The notes: generated from the letters alone by a model not told the origin. 64,000 bases of DNA from an uncultured Verrucomicrobiota bacterium (GCA_903898675.1 CAIUGM010000031.1:202568-266567); one strand, 5' to 3'. Numbered from the stretch's first letter, positions 8,795-18,613 are shown. A program made the numbers and translations.

Positions 8795-9938
8795 TCAGTC
8801 ATCCATCTGGATGTCCTTGTTGCGGTGCCGCGGACAGCCGGCGCGCAGCCAGCCGTAGATGAAGCGGTCGAGGTCGCCGTCGAGCACGCCCTGCGTGTCG
8901 CTGGTGCTGACGCCCGTGCGCAGGTCCTTCACCATCTGGTAGGGCTGGAGCACGTAGCTCCGGATCTGGCTGCCGAAGCCGATCTCGCCCTTCTCCCCGT
9001 AGAATTTCTCCATCTCGCTGCGCTTGTCGTCCAGGCGTTTCTCGTAGAGGCGGGCCTTGAGGACGACCATGGCCGTCGCCTTGTTCTTGATCTGGGAGCG
9101 TTCGTTTTGGCAGACCACCACGATGCCGGAGGGAATGTGCGTGAGCCGGACCGCCGAGTCCGTGGTGTTGACGCCCTGGCCGCCCTTACCGGAGGAACGG
9201 TAGACGTCCGTCCGGATCTCGTCCTCGGGAATATCAATCACGATCTCCTCCGTGATCTCGGCGACCACGTCCACGGCGCAGAACGAAGTGTGGCGGCGCT
9301 TGTTGGAGTCAAAGGGACTGATCCGCACCAGCCGGTGCACGCCGCGCTCGGCCTTGGCGTAGCCGTAGGCGTTCTCGCCCTTGATCAAAATGGTGGCCTT
9401 GGAAATGCCCGCCGTGTCGCCCGGCTGCACATCCATGAGCTCGGTCACGAAGCCGCGCCGCTCGGCCCAGCGGGAGTACATGCGGAAGAGAATGTCGGCC
9501 CAGTCGTTGGACTCGGTGCCACCCGCGCCCGCCTGGATGCTGAAAATGGCGTTATTGCGGTCAAACTGGCCGGTGAGGAACGAGGCGATCTCCAGCTTGT
9601 CGAGGTCCTCGACCATGACGGGCACCGAAGCGTTAAGTTCCTTGGCGTATTCCTCCTGCTCCGCGGGCGTCGAGGCCTCGATCAGCTCGACCATGACCGT
9701 GGCGTCATCCAGCCGCTTGTTGAAGGCGACCAGCCCGGCGATCAGTCGCTTCAGGCTGTTGAGCTTGGCGATGTGCTTCTGGGCCCGGTCGCTGTTTTCC
9801 CAGAAGTCCGGGGCGCCCATCTGCGCCTCCATCGCCTCTATTTCCCGCTGCTTTTGTTCGACGTCAAAGAAACCTCCATAAGTAGCCGGCACGCTTCTTT
9901 ATGTTGTCAAGGTGGGAAAAGGTCTCGGGAGCAATCAT
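8795..9938 (-). CDS. prfB: Peptide chain release factor 2 with programmed +1 frameshift
   Basis: About 380 aa after frameshifting. RF2 recognises UGA and UAA and triggers hydrolysis of peptidyl-tRNA. Hallmarks: the SPF anticodon tripeptide ([16 protein letters not shown]) and the GGQ catalytic loop ([18 protein letters not shown]). The main frame has no good start. The preceding frame starts at ATG 9938 ([20 protein letters not shown]), reads 24 codons and hits TGA at 9866-9864. The context AGG TTT CTT TGA C, with GGAGG just upstream, is the canonical RF2 autoregulatory slip site. A +1 slip on CTT continues [15 protein letters not shown]. The start is preceded by a G-rich GGTGGGGGG stretch. 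Low RF2 would favour the shift, so RF2 controls its own level. Confidence 0.95.
9863..9878 (-). promoter_or_regulatory. RF2 programmed +1 frameshift site
   Basis: Minus-strand codons TGG AGG TTT CTT TGA followed by C. GGAGG acts as an internal Shine-Dalgarno-like stimulator 3 nt before the CTT slip codon. The in-frame UGA is followed by C, the poor termination context found in prfB of most bacteria. Confidence 0.93.
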
Positions 9939-9993
9939 TGAGCCCCCCACCCTTGGCAGCACGGCCGGCGCCGCAAGCGGAAAGTCGGCCCAT

Positions 9994-10021
9994 AAAAAAG
10001 CCGCCCGCGGGCGCGGGCGGC
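9994..10021 (-). terminator. Intrinsic terminator of the DUF4870-like gene
   Basis: Nine-bp perfect GC stem (GCCGCCCGC / GCGGGCGGC, 10000-10008 and 10013-10021) with a 4-nt loop, followed on the minus strand by six T. It lies 24 bp after the gene's stop and insulates prfB. Confidence 0.88.
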
Positions 10022-10045
10022 GAAAGGGGCAGAACTGCGCGGGAT

Positions 10046-10441
10046 TCAGACGAAAGCGCCGGCGAACCACTTCTGGTAGTACTCGCCAACCACCGGCATG
10101 GGCTTGAGCTGGCCGTTGACCGCTGAGATCAAGCCCATGATCCACAGCACGAAAAGACCGATGCCCACCAACGGCCACACCAGGATCATCAGCAGATTGA
10201 CGACGGGAATCATCGAAATGATCAGGCACGGCAGCCAGATCACCAGACCGGTTACAAATAACCCCAAACCCTGGCGCAGATGGAACGAACCAAGCGCGGT
10301 CTTCTTGCTGCTGTGCATCACGATCGCGATGATAAAGCCGATGATCGTGACATAGGTCAGGATGGCGACGGTGCGGTCCTCGGTGGCAACGGCGCCAATC
10401 GGGGCCGGTGGTGGTGGCGTGATCTCGGAGGGATTGGACAT
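10046..10441 (-). CDS. DUF4870/Tic20-like small membrane protein
   Basis: 131 aa. A Pro-rich cytoplasmic N-terminus (EITPPPPAPIG) is followed by three or four hydrophobic segments: TYVTIIGFIIAIVMH, GLFVTGLVIWLPCLIISMIP and LLMILVWPLVGIGLFVLWIM. The FHLRQGLGLF motif after the first segment is the signature of the DUF4870 family (H-x-RQ-A/G-L). Function unknown; these are inner-membrane proteins. It is monocistronic, with its own terminator. Confidence 0.8.
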   Translation of the reverse strand: MSNPSEITPPPPAPIGAVATEDRTVAILTYVTIIGFIIAIVMHSSKKTALGSFHLRQGLGLFVTGLVIWLPCLIISMIPVVNLLMILVWPLVGIGLFVLWIMGLISAVNGQLKPMPVVGEYYQKWFAGAFV

Positions 10442-10550
10442 GGGAGGGAGGGTTGTGTGTGGATGTGACTGACGTTTTCCATCATTGGAGCACGGCCAGA
10501 CTAGTCAACGTCCGGCACACCATCCGGGCCATTCGGCCCCCCGCCGGCAC

Positions 10551-11486
10551 CTAGGCCCGCAGGTTACCCGCCGCTTTCTCCGCCAGGTAGCTGGCGTAGG
10601 TTTTCGCGATACCCTCGCGCAGACTGATGCGGGCCTTCCAGCCCAAGGCGGCCAACCGGGAGACATCCAGCAGCTTGCGGGGCGAGCCGTCCGGCTTGCT
10701 GGAGTCCCAGGTGATGCGTCCCTGGAAACCGGTCACCTCGGCGACGAGCTCGGTGAGCTCCTTGATGGTGACGTCCGTGCCCGTGCCGACGTTGATCAGG
10801 TCGGGCGGATTGGTCAGCTTCAGCAAAAAGGCGCACGCGTCGGCCAGTTCGTCCACGTAGAGAAATTCGCGCTTGGGTGAACCCGTGCCCCAGGCGAGCA
10901 CTTCGTCGCGGCCGGCCTCCCTGGCTTCGTGGAATTTCCGGATCAAGGCCGGCAGCACATGCGAATTCTGCAGGTGGTAATTGTCCCCCGGGCCGTAAAG
11001 GTTGGTCGGCATCGCCGAGTGATAGAGCACGCCGTATTGCTTGCGGTAGTATTCGCAGAGCTTCAGGCCGGCAATCTTGGCCACGGCGTAGGCCTCGTTC
11101 GTGGACTCCAACGGACCGGTCAGCAGGCTGCCTTCCGCCATGGGCTGCGGGGCGAGCTTCGGGTAAATGCAGGAGCTGCCGAGGAAGAGCAGCCGCTTCA
11201 CGCCGGCCTGGTAGGCGCCCTGGATGCAATTGGCCGCCACCGCCAGGTTGTCGTAGATGAATTCGCCCGGATAGGTGTTGTTGGCGTGAATCCCGCCCAC
11301 CTTGGCGGCCGCGATGATGGCGACGTCCGGTTTTTCCTGCGCAAAGAAACTCCTCACCTCCGCTTGGTTGGTGAGATTAAGCTCCGCCCGGGTCCGCTCG
11401 ACCAGCGTGACATCGCTTTCGCGGGCCAACCGGCGCACGAGCGCCGAACCTACCATGCCTTTGGAACCCGCGACGAATATCTTCAT
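10551..11486 (-). CDS. fcl: GDP-L-fucose synthase
   Basis: 311 aa from the ATG at 11486; upstream codons in the same frame are repeat-derived and not used. It makes GDP-L-fucose from GDP-4-keto-6-deoxymannose by epimerisation and NADPH reduction. The extended SDR fold shows the Rossmann motif [22 protein letters not shown], the Ser-containing LGSSCIYP strand, and the YAVAKIAG catalytic Tyr/Lys. The family-specific [13 protein letters not shown] and [18 protein letters not shown] are present. No gmd gene is nearby. The product would feed lipopolysaccharide or exopolysaccharide, consistent with the polysaccharide cluster 4 kb away. Confidence 0.94.
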   Translation of the reverse strand: MKIFVAGSKGMVGSALVRRLARESDVTLVERTRAELNLTNQAEVRSFFAQEKPDVAIIAAAKVGGIHANNTYPGEFIYDNLAVAANCIQGAYQAGVKRLLFLGSSCIYPKLAPQPMAEGSLLTGPLESTNEAYAVAKIAGLKLCEYYRKQYGVLYHSAMPTNLYGPGDNYHLQNSHVLPALIRKFHEAREAGRDEVLAWGTGSPKREFLYVDELADACAFLLKLTNPPDLINVGTGTDVTIKELTELVAEVTGFQGRITWDSSKPDGSPRKLLDVSRLAALGWKARISLREGIAKTYASYLAEKAAGNLRA

Positions 11487-11581
11487 GCCGGGGCAACAAA
11501 GACCAAGTATTCGCCTTCCGCCAATCCGAATATTTTCCCGGGCCTGTGGTGCGCCGTGCCTCTGAGGAGAGTGAGGACGGG

Positions 11582-11620
11582 TTTGACCACGGATTACACT
11601 GATGATCACGGATATTTTGA
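11582..11620. repeat. Single-arm CACGGAT word repeat
   Basis: TTTGACCACGGATTACAC followed by TGATGATCACGGAT, three imperfect copies of the CACGGAT word at about 12-nt spacing. No full reverse-complement arm was found nearby. It lies in the fcl upstream region, where nothing else is seen in 11487-11675. Confidence 0.6.
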
Positions 11621-11675
11621 CCGCGGGGAAGAATTCAAACGGAGGCCTGGCCACGGAAAACAGCCCGGCTCCGGA

Positions 11676-12242
11676 TCACCCCGTGAACCGCCCCGCCTCA
11701 GCCACGAGCGCCGCGACCATGGTCTTGACCCCCTTCAGCGACCGCGGCTCCTTCAGCGCGCCCGCCTCATCAAAAGCCTGGTTGGCGTGCGGCAGAAAGA
11801 CCTGCCCCGGCACAACGTGACAGCCGAGCTTAAGCAATAAATTCTGCACCATAACGAGCGAGCGGACCGCCCCGAGCGCACCGGGCGACGCCGAAATCAC
11901 CGCCGCCACCTTACCCTCAAACGGGTTGTCGTCCGCGCGAGTGCACCAGTCGATGGTGTTCTTCAGCAAAGGCGTGATCATCGAATTGTATTCCGGCGAG
12001 GCGATCAGCAGCGCCTGATGCGACGTGATGAGTTCAATGAGCTTGGTCGCATTAGCCGGCATTCCTTCAGCCTCCTCCAAGTCGCCGTGATACAGCGGGA
12101 GCACATAGTCGTTCAGGTCGAGCAGCGTCACCTCCCCGCCCGCCTCGCGCACCGCTTGCACGGTGACGGCGAGAAATTTGCGGTTGAGTGATTCCTTCCG
12201 GGCACTGCCGGAAAAAGCGAGGATGCGGGGGGATGTGGCCAT
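11676..12242 (-). CDS. NADPH-dependent FMN reductase family protein
   Basis: 188 aa, flavodoxin-like fold. The phosphate-binding loop SGSARKESLNRKF lies at the N-terminus, and SPEYNSMITPLLKNTIDW is the signature of the NADPH-dependent FMN/quinone reductases (ChrR/ArsH-like). These cytoplasmic enzymes reduce flavins, quinones, chromate or azo compounds; the substrate is not predictable. ATG at 12242. The valS stop is 52 bp upstream of that ATG, on the same strand, so it could be read through from valS. Confidence 0.88.
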   Translation of the reverse strand: MATSPRILAFSGSARKESLNRKFLAVTVQAVREAGGEVTLLDLNDYVLPLYHGDLEEAEGMPANATKLIELITSHQALLIASPEYNSMITPLLKNTIDWCTRADDNPFEGKVAAVISASPGALGAVRSLVMVQNLLLKLGCHVVPGQVFLPHANQAFDEAGALKEPRSLKGVKTMVAALVAEAGRFTG

Positions 12243-12293
12243 GATTTACCCAGATTGGCTTATCCCGGCGCTTCCCGCAAGTAGGCGAAAGCC

Positions 12294-15017
12294 CTACTCG
12301 AGAGACTTCAGCAGCCGCTCAAGTTCGGCGCGCTTGGCTTTTTGATCGGCCAGTTGTTTCCGCGCTCCCTCCAGCACGGCCGGCGGGGCCTTGCTGACAA
12401 AGGCCTCGTTCGCCAGGCGGGCCTCGGTGCCGGCGATATGCTTCGAGAGCGTTTCAAGCTCCTTGGCCAGCCGGGTTTTTTCCGCGGCGACGTCGCCCTG
12501 CTTCACCTGACGGATCAGGCTCCACGAACCGTAGACCGTGACGAGGACCGGAGCCGACGAGGTGGCGGCCGCCCGCGTGATCTCAGCCGCACCAATCATC
12601 CGCTTGAGCTTGGCCAGGTTGGCCTCGAGCACCGCCCAGTGGGCATCGGCCACCTCGACGGTAAAGATGGAATCCTTCTTGGCCGCCTCGCCCTGCTCCG
12701 CCTTGAAGGCGCGCAGCTGCGAACTCATCGCCTTGAGGCGCTCCACCTCGGCGGCGGCGTTTGTGTCGATCACCAGCCCGCGGGCCGCGATCTGGGAGGA
12801 ATTCTCCAGCCGCACGTCGCGCATCAGGAAGGCGTTCTCCGCGCCATAGCCCAACAGGTGCCAGAGCTCCTCCGTGATGAAGGGCGTGAAGGGATGGAGC
12901 AGCAGCAGCGTCTGGCGCAGGACGAGATCCTGGATCGCGAGGCAGCTGGCCTTGGTGGACGGGTCCTGCAGCTTGGCCTTGGAGACCTCCACGTACCAGT
13001 CGCAGAAATCATTCCAGAAAAACCCGTAGAGCGCCTGCACCGCCGGGCTGAACTCGAACTCGGTGAAGCACCGGTCGACCTCCCGCGTCGTGGCGAGCAA
13101 CCGGTCCAGGATGGCGTGGTCATCCCCGTCGAACTTCGCCGGCTCGAGCCGGGTGACGATCGCCCCGAGGCTGGAGTTGTCGGCCATCTCGCCGCTCATC
13201 TGGCGGAAGCGCGAGGCGTTCCAGAGCTTGTTGCAGAAATTCTTGCCGCCCTCGATCCGCTCTTCCTGGAAGCGGATGTCCTGACCCTGCGGGGCGAGGG
13301 AAATAATGCCGAAGCGCAGGCCGTCGGCGCCGTATTTCGCGATCAGGTCGAGCGGGTCGGGCGAATTGCCCAGGGACTTCGACATCTTGCGCCCCTGCTG
13401 GTCGCGGATGATGCCGGTGAAATAAACGTTCTTGAACGGGATGCGACGCTCCAGCGGTTCGCCCGGACGGACGAACTCCAGCCCGGCCATGATCATGCGG
13501 GCCACCCAGAAAAAAATGATGTCCGGCCCGGTGACCAGCGTCGCCGTCGGGTAGAAATAGTCGAAGCCCGCCGTCTTCATCGCCGCCTCGTCCGGCCAGC
13601 CCATGGTGGCGAACGGCCAGAGCCATGAGCTGAACCAGGTGTCGAGCACATCGTCCTCCTGCACCCAATCCGCGGGGTTGGCCGGACCGGTCAGCGATAC
13701 CAGCACCTTCTCCGGGTCGCGCAAATCCGCCTCGGTGAGCTTTTCCCTGTCGAGTCCCTTGCGGTACCAGACGGGAATGCGGTGGCCCCACCACAGCTGG
13801 CGGCTGATGCACCAGTCCTGGATGTTCTCCAGCCAGTGCAGGTAAACCTTCGACCAGCGCTCGGGATAAAATTTGATATGGCCGTCGCGCACGGCCGCCT
13901 TGGCCTCCTCAATGTGCGGGTAGCGCAGCCACCATTGCCAGGTCAGGCGCGGCTCGACCGGCACGTCGGCGCGCTCGGAATAGCCGACGTTGTTCTCGTA
14001 CGGCTCCTCCTTCACGAGGGCGCCGGATTCCTTGAGCAGTTCCGCGGCCTTCTTGCGGCCGGCAAAGCGGTCCAGGCCGGCGAGTTCGGGGCCCGCCAGG
14101 GCGTTGAGCTTGCCGTCGGGCTCGAGCACGTCGATCGGCGCAAGCTTGTGCCGCTGGCCGACCTCGAAATCCACCTTGTCGTGCGCCGGCGTGATCTTGA
14201 GGGCACCGGAGCCGAACTCCCGGTCGACCGCCGGATCGGCGATGATGGGAATCTGCGTCCGGTTGAGCGGCCGCCACACTTTCTTCCCGACCAGGGCGGT
14301 GTAGCGCGGGTCATCCGGGTGCACCGCGATGGCCACGTCGCCGGGGATCGTCTCGGGGCGGGTCGTCTTGACCTCGATGTAGGTGCCCGGCTGGTCCACC
14401 ACCTCGTAGCGGACCTGATAGATGGTGCCCTTCACGGGCTTCATGATCACTTCCTCGTCGGACAGCGCGGTGAGGCTGACCGGGCACCAGTTGACCATGC
14501 GCTTCCCGCGGTAGATCTGGCCCTGCTGGAAGAGGTCGACGAACACCTTGAGCACCGCCTGCGAGTAGTGCGGGTCCATCGTGAACTGGCTGCGGTCCCA
14601 GTCGCAGGAGGCCCCGAGGGCCTGCAACTGCTTGAGGATGATGCCGCCCTTTTCCTCGCGCCACTGCCAGACGTTCTCGATGAATTTTTCCCGGCCCAGG
14701 TCGTGGCGGGTTTTCTTCTGCTTGCGCAGCTCGCGCTCCACCACGGTCTGGGTGGCGATGCCGGCATGATCCATGCCGGGCAGCCACATGGCCTCCTTGC
14801 CCTCGAGCCGGGCGCGCCGGACCAAAATATCCTGCAGGGTGTTGTTGAGCACGTGGCCCATCGTCAGGACGCCCGTCACGTTGGGCGGCGGGATCACGAT
14901 GCTGTAGGACTCACGGCCGGCGGCCGGCCGCCCCGCAAAGCAGCCATGCTCCAGCCACGCGGCATACCACTTCTTTTCGACGTCGTGCGGTTCGTAACTC
15001 TTGGTGATCGAGGCCAT
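12294..15017 (-). CDS. valS: Valyl-tRNA synthetase
   Basis: 907 aa, full-length class Ia synthetase that charges tRNA-Val and edits Thr. The HIGH-type motif is PPNVTGVLTMGHVLNNTLQD near residue 45, and the KMSKS motif is GRKMSKSLGNSPDPLDLI near residue 540. The editing domain and anticodon-binding domain (FNKLW-type KNFCNKLWNASRF) lie between and after. The C-terminal 70 residues (ETLSKHIAGTEARLAN...) are the coiled-coil tRNA-binding arm specific to ValRS. ATG at 15017. The 180-bp upstream region holds a REP-like hairpin (15105-15183). Confidence 0.98.
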   Translation of the reverse strand: MASITKSYEPHDVEKKWYAAWLEHGCFAGRPAAGRESYSIVIPPPNVTGVLTMGHVLNNTLQDILVRRARLEGKEAMWLPGMDHAGIATQTVVERELRKQKKTRHDLGREKFIENVWQWREEKGGIILKQLQALGASCDWDRSQFTMDPHYSQAVLKVFVDLFQQGQIYRGKRMVNWCPVSLTALSDEEVIMKPVKGTIYQVRYEVVDQPGTYIEVKTTRPETIPGDVAIAVHPDDPRYTALVGKKVWRPLNRTQIPIIADPAVDREFGSGALKITPAHDKVDFEVGQRHKLAPIDVLEPDGKLNALAGPELAGLDRFAGRKKAAELLKESGALVKEEPYENNVGYSERADVPVEPRLTWQWWLRYPHIEEAKAAVRDGHIKFYPERWSKVYLHWLENIQDWCISRQLWWGHRIPVWYRKGLDREKLTEADLRDPEKVLVSLTGPANPADWVQEDDVLDTWFSSWLWPFATMGWPDEAAMKTAGFDYFYPTATLVTGPDIIFFWVARMIMAGLEFVRPGEPLERRIPFKNVYFTGIIRDQQGRKMSKSLGNSPDPLDLIAKYGADGLRFGIISLAPQGQDIRFQEERIEGGKNFCNKLWNASRFRQMSGEMADNSSLGAIVTRLEPAKFDGDDHAILDRLLATTREVDRCFTEFEFSPAVQALYGFFWNDFCDWYVEVSKAKLQDPSTKASCLAIQDLVLRQTLLLLHPFTPFITEELWHLLGYGAENAFLMRDVRLENSSQIAARGLVIDTNAAAEVERLKAMSSQLRAFKAEQGEAAKKDSIFTVEVADAHWAVLEANLAKLKRMIGAAEITRAAATSSAPVLVTVYGSWSLIRQVKQGDVAAEKTRLAKELETLSKHIAGTEARLANEAFVSKAPPAVLEGARKQLADQKAKRAELERLLKSLE

Positions 15018-15104
15018 GGTGCTGGGTGAGCCGGGCAGTCAAAGGCGCGATCTGTGCCCTGACAAGCCTGCTTCAAAGTGATCTCGGGATAGCAGTTGAT
15101 CCGT

Positions 15105-15183
15105 GTGGCCGCGCTTGAGTCTGCGAAAGGGTGGTTCCGGCCGCACGGCCGACCACGTTGTCGTTGCGCTCCAACGCGGCTAC
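15105..15183. repeat. REP-like hairpin, GTAGCCGCG family, copy 1
   Basis: GTGGCCGCGCTTGAGTCTGC on the left and GCTCCAACGCGGCTAC on the right form the outer stem. The inner GGTGGTTC / GACCACG pairs too. A second copy with the same interior lies at 24582-24658. Both copies lie about 17-18 bp after the stop of a minus-strand gene, so they may work as 3'-end structures. Confidence 0.8.
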
Positions 15184-15199
15184 CTGCCTTGAGACAGCC

Positions 15200-17359
15200 T
15201 CACCCCTTCCGCTTCGGCTTCTCTTCCAGGTCAAGCCGCTCGGGGCCCCGGCCGGAGCCAGCCTTGCCCGCCGGCTTCGCCGTCTCCGTCTCATGCGAGT
15301 AATAGGAGTAATTGTTCGTGTAGTAGCCGTAGTCCTCCCCCGTGCCGGTGGGCACCTGGTTCAGCACCACGCCGATGATCGGAACCTTGAGGCCCTCGAT
15401 GATCTGGCGGGCCCGCTGCACCATGCTCTCGGGATTGCGGCGGTGCTGGATGAGCAGCACGGTGCCGTCGGCGATGCTGGCCAGCACCGAGGCGTCGCTG
15501 ACGCCGATGATCGGCGGCGAGTCGAAGAGGATCTTGTCGTAGCGCTGCTTGAACTCCGCCACCAGTTCGCGGAGCTTGCTGACGTACAGGAGACTGAGGG
15601 TGACATTGTTCGCCCCGGAGCCGGCGGGCAGGAAATCGAGCAGGCCGGACTTGTCGCGTTTGACGGCATCGGTCCAGGCCACCTTGTTGAGCACGATGTC
15701 GGTCAAACCGGGGTCGCGGGCCACTTCGGCGAGCTTGTGCTGCGTCGGGCGACGGACATCGGAATCGACCAGCAGGACTTTTTCCCCGGCGGCGGCCATG
15801 CACAGGGCCAGCTGGCGGAGCGTGGTGGATTTGCCCTCACCCGGACCGGAGGAGAGCACCACCAGCACGGACGGCTGGCCGGCGCGAAGGGCGAGGTTCA
15901 GGTTGGTCTGCAGGACCCGGTAGGGCTCGCCCTCGGGCGAGCTGGGGTCGTGCAGGGCCCCGGGCTCGCGCATGAAGGGAATGACGCCCAGCACGGGCAG
16001 GTTCAGTTTGCTCTCGACGTCGGCCACGTTGCGGAAGCTGGTGTCGAAATACTCCAGCAGCACGGCGGTGCCGATGCCGAGGATGGCCCCGAACACCACG
16101 GCAAAGAGGATGTTCAGGGCCCAGTTGGGCTTGCTGGCAAACTTGGCCGGCTCGGCGGTGTTCAGGATCTCGATGGTCTTCTTCGGCACCGTGAAATCGA
16201 TTTCCCGCTGGCGGAGCGTCAGCTTGAGCGTGGTCAGCAGGCGCTGCTCGTCGTCAAGCTTCGTGGTCGCCTCCTCGAACGGGCGCATGCGCTCGCGGGC
16301 GGAGAGGATCTGGTCGACCTTGGCCTGGGCGAGCTGGCGCTCGAGCTCAGTCACGCGGGCGTCGGACTCCTTGTACGCCATCTCAAGCGAGCTTTCATAG
16401 CCGCGCAGCTGGTTGTCGAGTTGCTGCTGGATCTTGGCGCTGTTCTCGATCGCGGCGATGAGGTCGGGATGCGCCGAGCCGAGGCGGGCCATGAGCTTGG
16501 TCACATTCTGGTCAGAGATCAGGTAGGCCTGCAGGAGATTCTGGATGTTCGTGTCCTGGATCAGCTCGGAGTTGACGAGGTTGCGCCGGTCGGCGATCGG
16601 GATGCTGCGAAACCGCTCCCAGCGGGTCTTCCGGCCGATGGCATCCACCCGCAGGGCGATCAGCGAATTCTGCATCTGCCGGAGCGTCTCGATGTCCATG
16701 TCCGTGTAACGCTGGGTGAGGTCCACCCCGGAGATGTCGAGTTCCTTGCGGAGTTTTTCCACGCGGTCGCGCTGGCTGACGACGGCCTGCTCCTGCTTGT
16801 CGAGTTCCTGGCGGAGCTTGGTCAGGCCCTCGCTTTGGCCGGACATGGCCAGGTTGATGCGATTCTCGGAGTACACCCGGGCGATGTCGTTGGCGATGGC
16901 CGCCGCCAGGGCGACGTCGCGGGCGTAGACGTTGAGCTCGATCAGCGAGGTGCTGCGGCGCGACTCGACGCGGAGCATGCTGTGCAGCAGGTACTGGTAG
17001 CTGTCACCGGACGACATTGTCCGGCCGTCATTCAGTTTGCTGAAGATCGCGTTGAGGCCGAGGTCCTCGATGACCGGGTAGATGATCTTCTCCGACTGGA
17101 TGATCTCAAACTGATCCTGGATGAAGTAGGGATCGTAGTAGGCGCTGTTCTGCGCCTGAAAGAGCTTCACCTCGCTCTCGGGTTTCTCGACGCGGATCTT
17201 GGCCGTGGAAAGGTACCACTTCGGCAGCAGCGCGGTCACCCCGAGCGTGGTCAGCACCACGATGCCGAGGACCAGGAAAACCAGCGCCTTGCGCAGGCGC
17301 AGGAGGCCGACGAAATCGCCAAGCGTCGCGCTGTCCTTGCTGACCGGGAGGGAAACCAT
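15200..17359 (-). CDS. Wzc-type polysaccharide copolymerase / bacterial tyrosine kinase
   Basis: 719 aa. The N-terminal Wzz domain has two membrane helices (ALVFLVLGIVVLTTLGVTAL near 25-45 and LNILFAVVFGAILGIGTAVL near 430-450) flanking a long periplasmic coiled coil. The C-terminal cytoplasmic kinase has Walker A SSGPGEGKST (about 503-512), Walker A' LLVDSDVRRPTQH, Walker B ILFDSPPIIG, and a C-terminal Tyr cluster DYGYYTNNYSYYSHE for autophosphorylation. Such proteins control chain length and export of capsular or exopolysaccharide. Its start is 20 bp after the stop of the outer-membrane barrel gene, so they share an operon. No polymerase or flippase lies in the window. Confidence 0.93.
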   Translation of the reverse strand: MVSLPVSKDSATLGDFVGLLRLRKALVFLVLGIVVLTTLGVTALLPKWYLSTAKIRVEKPESEVKLFQAQNSAYYDPYFIQDQFEIIQSEKIIYPVIEDLGLNAIFSKLNDGRTMSSGDSYQYLLHSMLRVESRRSTSLIELNVYARDVALAAAIANDIARVYSENRINLAMSGQSEGLTKLRQELDKQEQAVVSQRDRVEKLRKELDISGVDLTQRYTDMDIETLRQMQNSLIALRVDAIGRKTRWERFRSIPIADRRNLVNSELIQDTNIQNLLQAYLISDQNVTKLMARLGSAHPDLIAAIENSAKIQQQLDNQLRGYESSLEMAYKESDARVTELERQLAQAKVDQILSARERMRPFEEATTKLDDEQRLLTTLKLTLRQREIDFTVPKKTIEILNTAEPAKFASKPNWALNILFAVVFGAILGIGTAVLLEYFDTSFRNVADVESKLNLPVLGVIPFMREPGALHDPSSPEGEPYRVLQTNLNLALRAGQPSVLVVLSSGPGEGKSTTLRQLALCMAAAGEKVLLVDSDVRRPTQHKLAEVARDPGLTDIVLNKVAWTDAVKRDKSGLLDFLPAGSGANNVTLSLLYVSKLRELVAEFKQRYDKILFDSPPIIGVSDASVLASIADGTVLLIQHRRNPESMVQRARQIIEGLKVPIIGVVLNQVPTGTGEDYGYYTNNYSYYSHETETAKPAGKAGSGRGPERLDLEEKPKRKG

Positions 17360-17379
17360 GAACCTGCGCCGCGGCCGGC

Positions 17380-18567
17380 TTAGAACGTGTAGCGGACCGA
17401 GGCGCCGAAGCGTTCCCGCCGCTGGTCACGGAAGGCCAGGCCGGAGCTCACATCATCCAGGTCGAACGTGGCGGAGACCGTCCAGTTCTTCGTCGGCAGC
17501 CAGGACAGGCCGAGACCGAACCGGGTCGTGTCCTCGGAGACGTTCGCCTGCGCGCCGCGACCCTGCAGCTGGGAGGGCTCGTAGGTGATCGAGCCGGACG
17601 CGCTGAACGTGCCCGTGATCCGGTGCTGCAGGTTCACAAAAAAGCGGTTCACCTTCGTGTCGTTGAAGTTCACGGGATCCGAGGATTCCTCCAGGGTGTA
17701 ATTGTAGCCGGCGGAGAGGAAGGAACCCTCGGCGTAGGTGTAACGCGAGCTCAGCTCGACGTACGGGGCGGTGATGCTGCCCTCGGAATCGCGCTTGCGG
17801 TCCTCGAAGCCGACGCGACCGGACATCAGCAGTTTCTCACCGGGGTTGTAGTCGACGCCACCCATCACGAAATTGGAGTTCTTGTCCTTGGTGGCCGAGC
17901 CGGAGCTGTAGCCGATCGTCTGGTAGCGATACTCACCGACAATCTTGGTCTCGGGCAGCAGCGCGTAGTTCAGCTCGAGTCCGGCCAGGTTCTCGCTGCG
18001 GTCCAGGGTCGCCTGCAGGGCGGCATTGTCGTAGCTGTAGTCCATGTAGCGGTACTTCACCACCACGCCGGTTTTCTGGCCGAGGGAGGTCGTGTATTTG
18101 CCATCGACCTGCGCGCGCTTGAAGGACTGGTCGGTGTTGAGCGGGATGCCGGCGAGCAGGGACTGCGGGTTCTTCGAGATGTTGTAGTTGCCGCTGACAT
18201 CGATGTTGGACGCTTCGCTGAACTGGTGCGCCAGGCGCCCGTCAAAACTGTGGCTGGTGAGGTTCTTCGTGCCCGGGCGGTCAACCTGGTAGTCGTTGCT
18301 GATCTCGTAGCCGGCGGACAGGAAGGTCTGGGCGTCGATCGAGCCATTGTAGGAGATGGCGCCGGTCAGGTTGTAAACCATGCTGCTGATCTCGCCGGTG
18401 GCGGCGCCGAAGATATTGCTGTCGTGATAAACCGAGGCACCCAGCCGGTAGGTGAAGGCCTTGCCCTGTTCCTGTTCCGGGATCGGCGCATAAACCGCCA
18501 GGGCCAGTGTCGGCAAAACGGCAAAGGGCACGGCGAAGCGAAGGAGTGTTTTAATAGGGAAAGCCAA
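17380..18567 (-). CDS. Outer-membrane beta-barrel protein of the polysaccharide cluster
   Basis: 395 aa. It starts at TTG 18567; a signal peptide follows at once (LLRFAVPFAVLPTLALAVYA), which supports this start. The mature protein is made of alternating short strands with aromatic ends and finishes in Phe (FGASVRYTF), the usual outer-membrane C-terminal signature. Barrels of this kind lie next to Wzc or exosortase loci in other bacteria and are thought to help polysaccharide reach the surface. It lies between a GT39-like gene and the wzc-like gene, all on the minus strand. The specific role is inferred from context. Confidence 0.8.
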   Translation of the reverse strand: MAFPIKTLLRFAVPFAVLPTLALAVYAPIPEQEQGKAFTYRLGASVYHDSNIFGAATGEISSMVYNLTGAISYNGSIDAQTFLSAGYEISNDYQVDRPGTKNLTSHSFDGRLAHQFSEASNIDVSGNYNISKNPQSLLAGIPLNTDQSFKRAQVDGKYTTSLGQKTGVVVKYRYMDYSYDNAALQATLDRSENLAGLELNYALLPETKIVGEYRYQTIGYSSGSATKDKNSNFVMGGVDYNPGEKLLMSGRVGFEDRKRDSEGSITAPYVELSSRYTYAEGSFLSAGYNYTLEESSDPVNFNDTKVNRFFVNLQHRITGTFSASGSITYEPSQLQGRGAQANVSEDTTRFGLGLSWLPTKNWTVSATFDLDDVSSGLAFRDQRRERFGASVRYTF

Positions 18568-18613
18568 GGCGTTTGTCGGGGGGACTTAGGCCAAATCGCC
18601 AGCCACTGGCAAT

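Noticed and set aside
8189..10126. A 645-codon plus-strand frame across the ATP-grasp-like gene and prfB
   Set aside because: Antisense shadow spanning two real genes and an intergenic repeat.
9864..10229. A 121-codon minus-strand frame ending GYLWRFL as an independent gene
   Set aside because: Only its last 24 codons are real, as the zero-frame start of prfB; the rest overlaps the DUF4870-like gene antisense or out of frame.
15131..17383. A 750-codon plus-strand frame across the Wzc-like gene
   Set aside because: Antisense shadow; the minus frame shows Walker motifs and the Tyr cluster.
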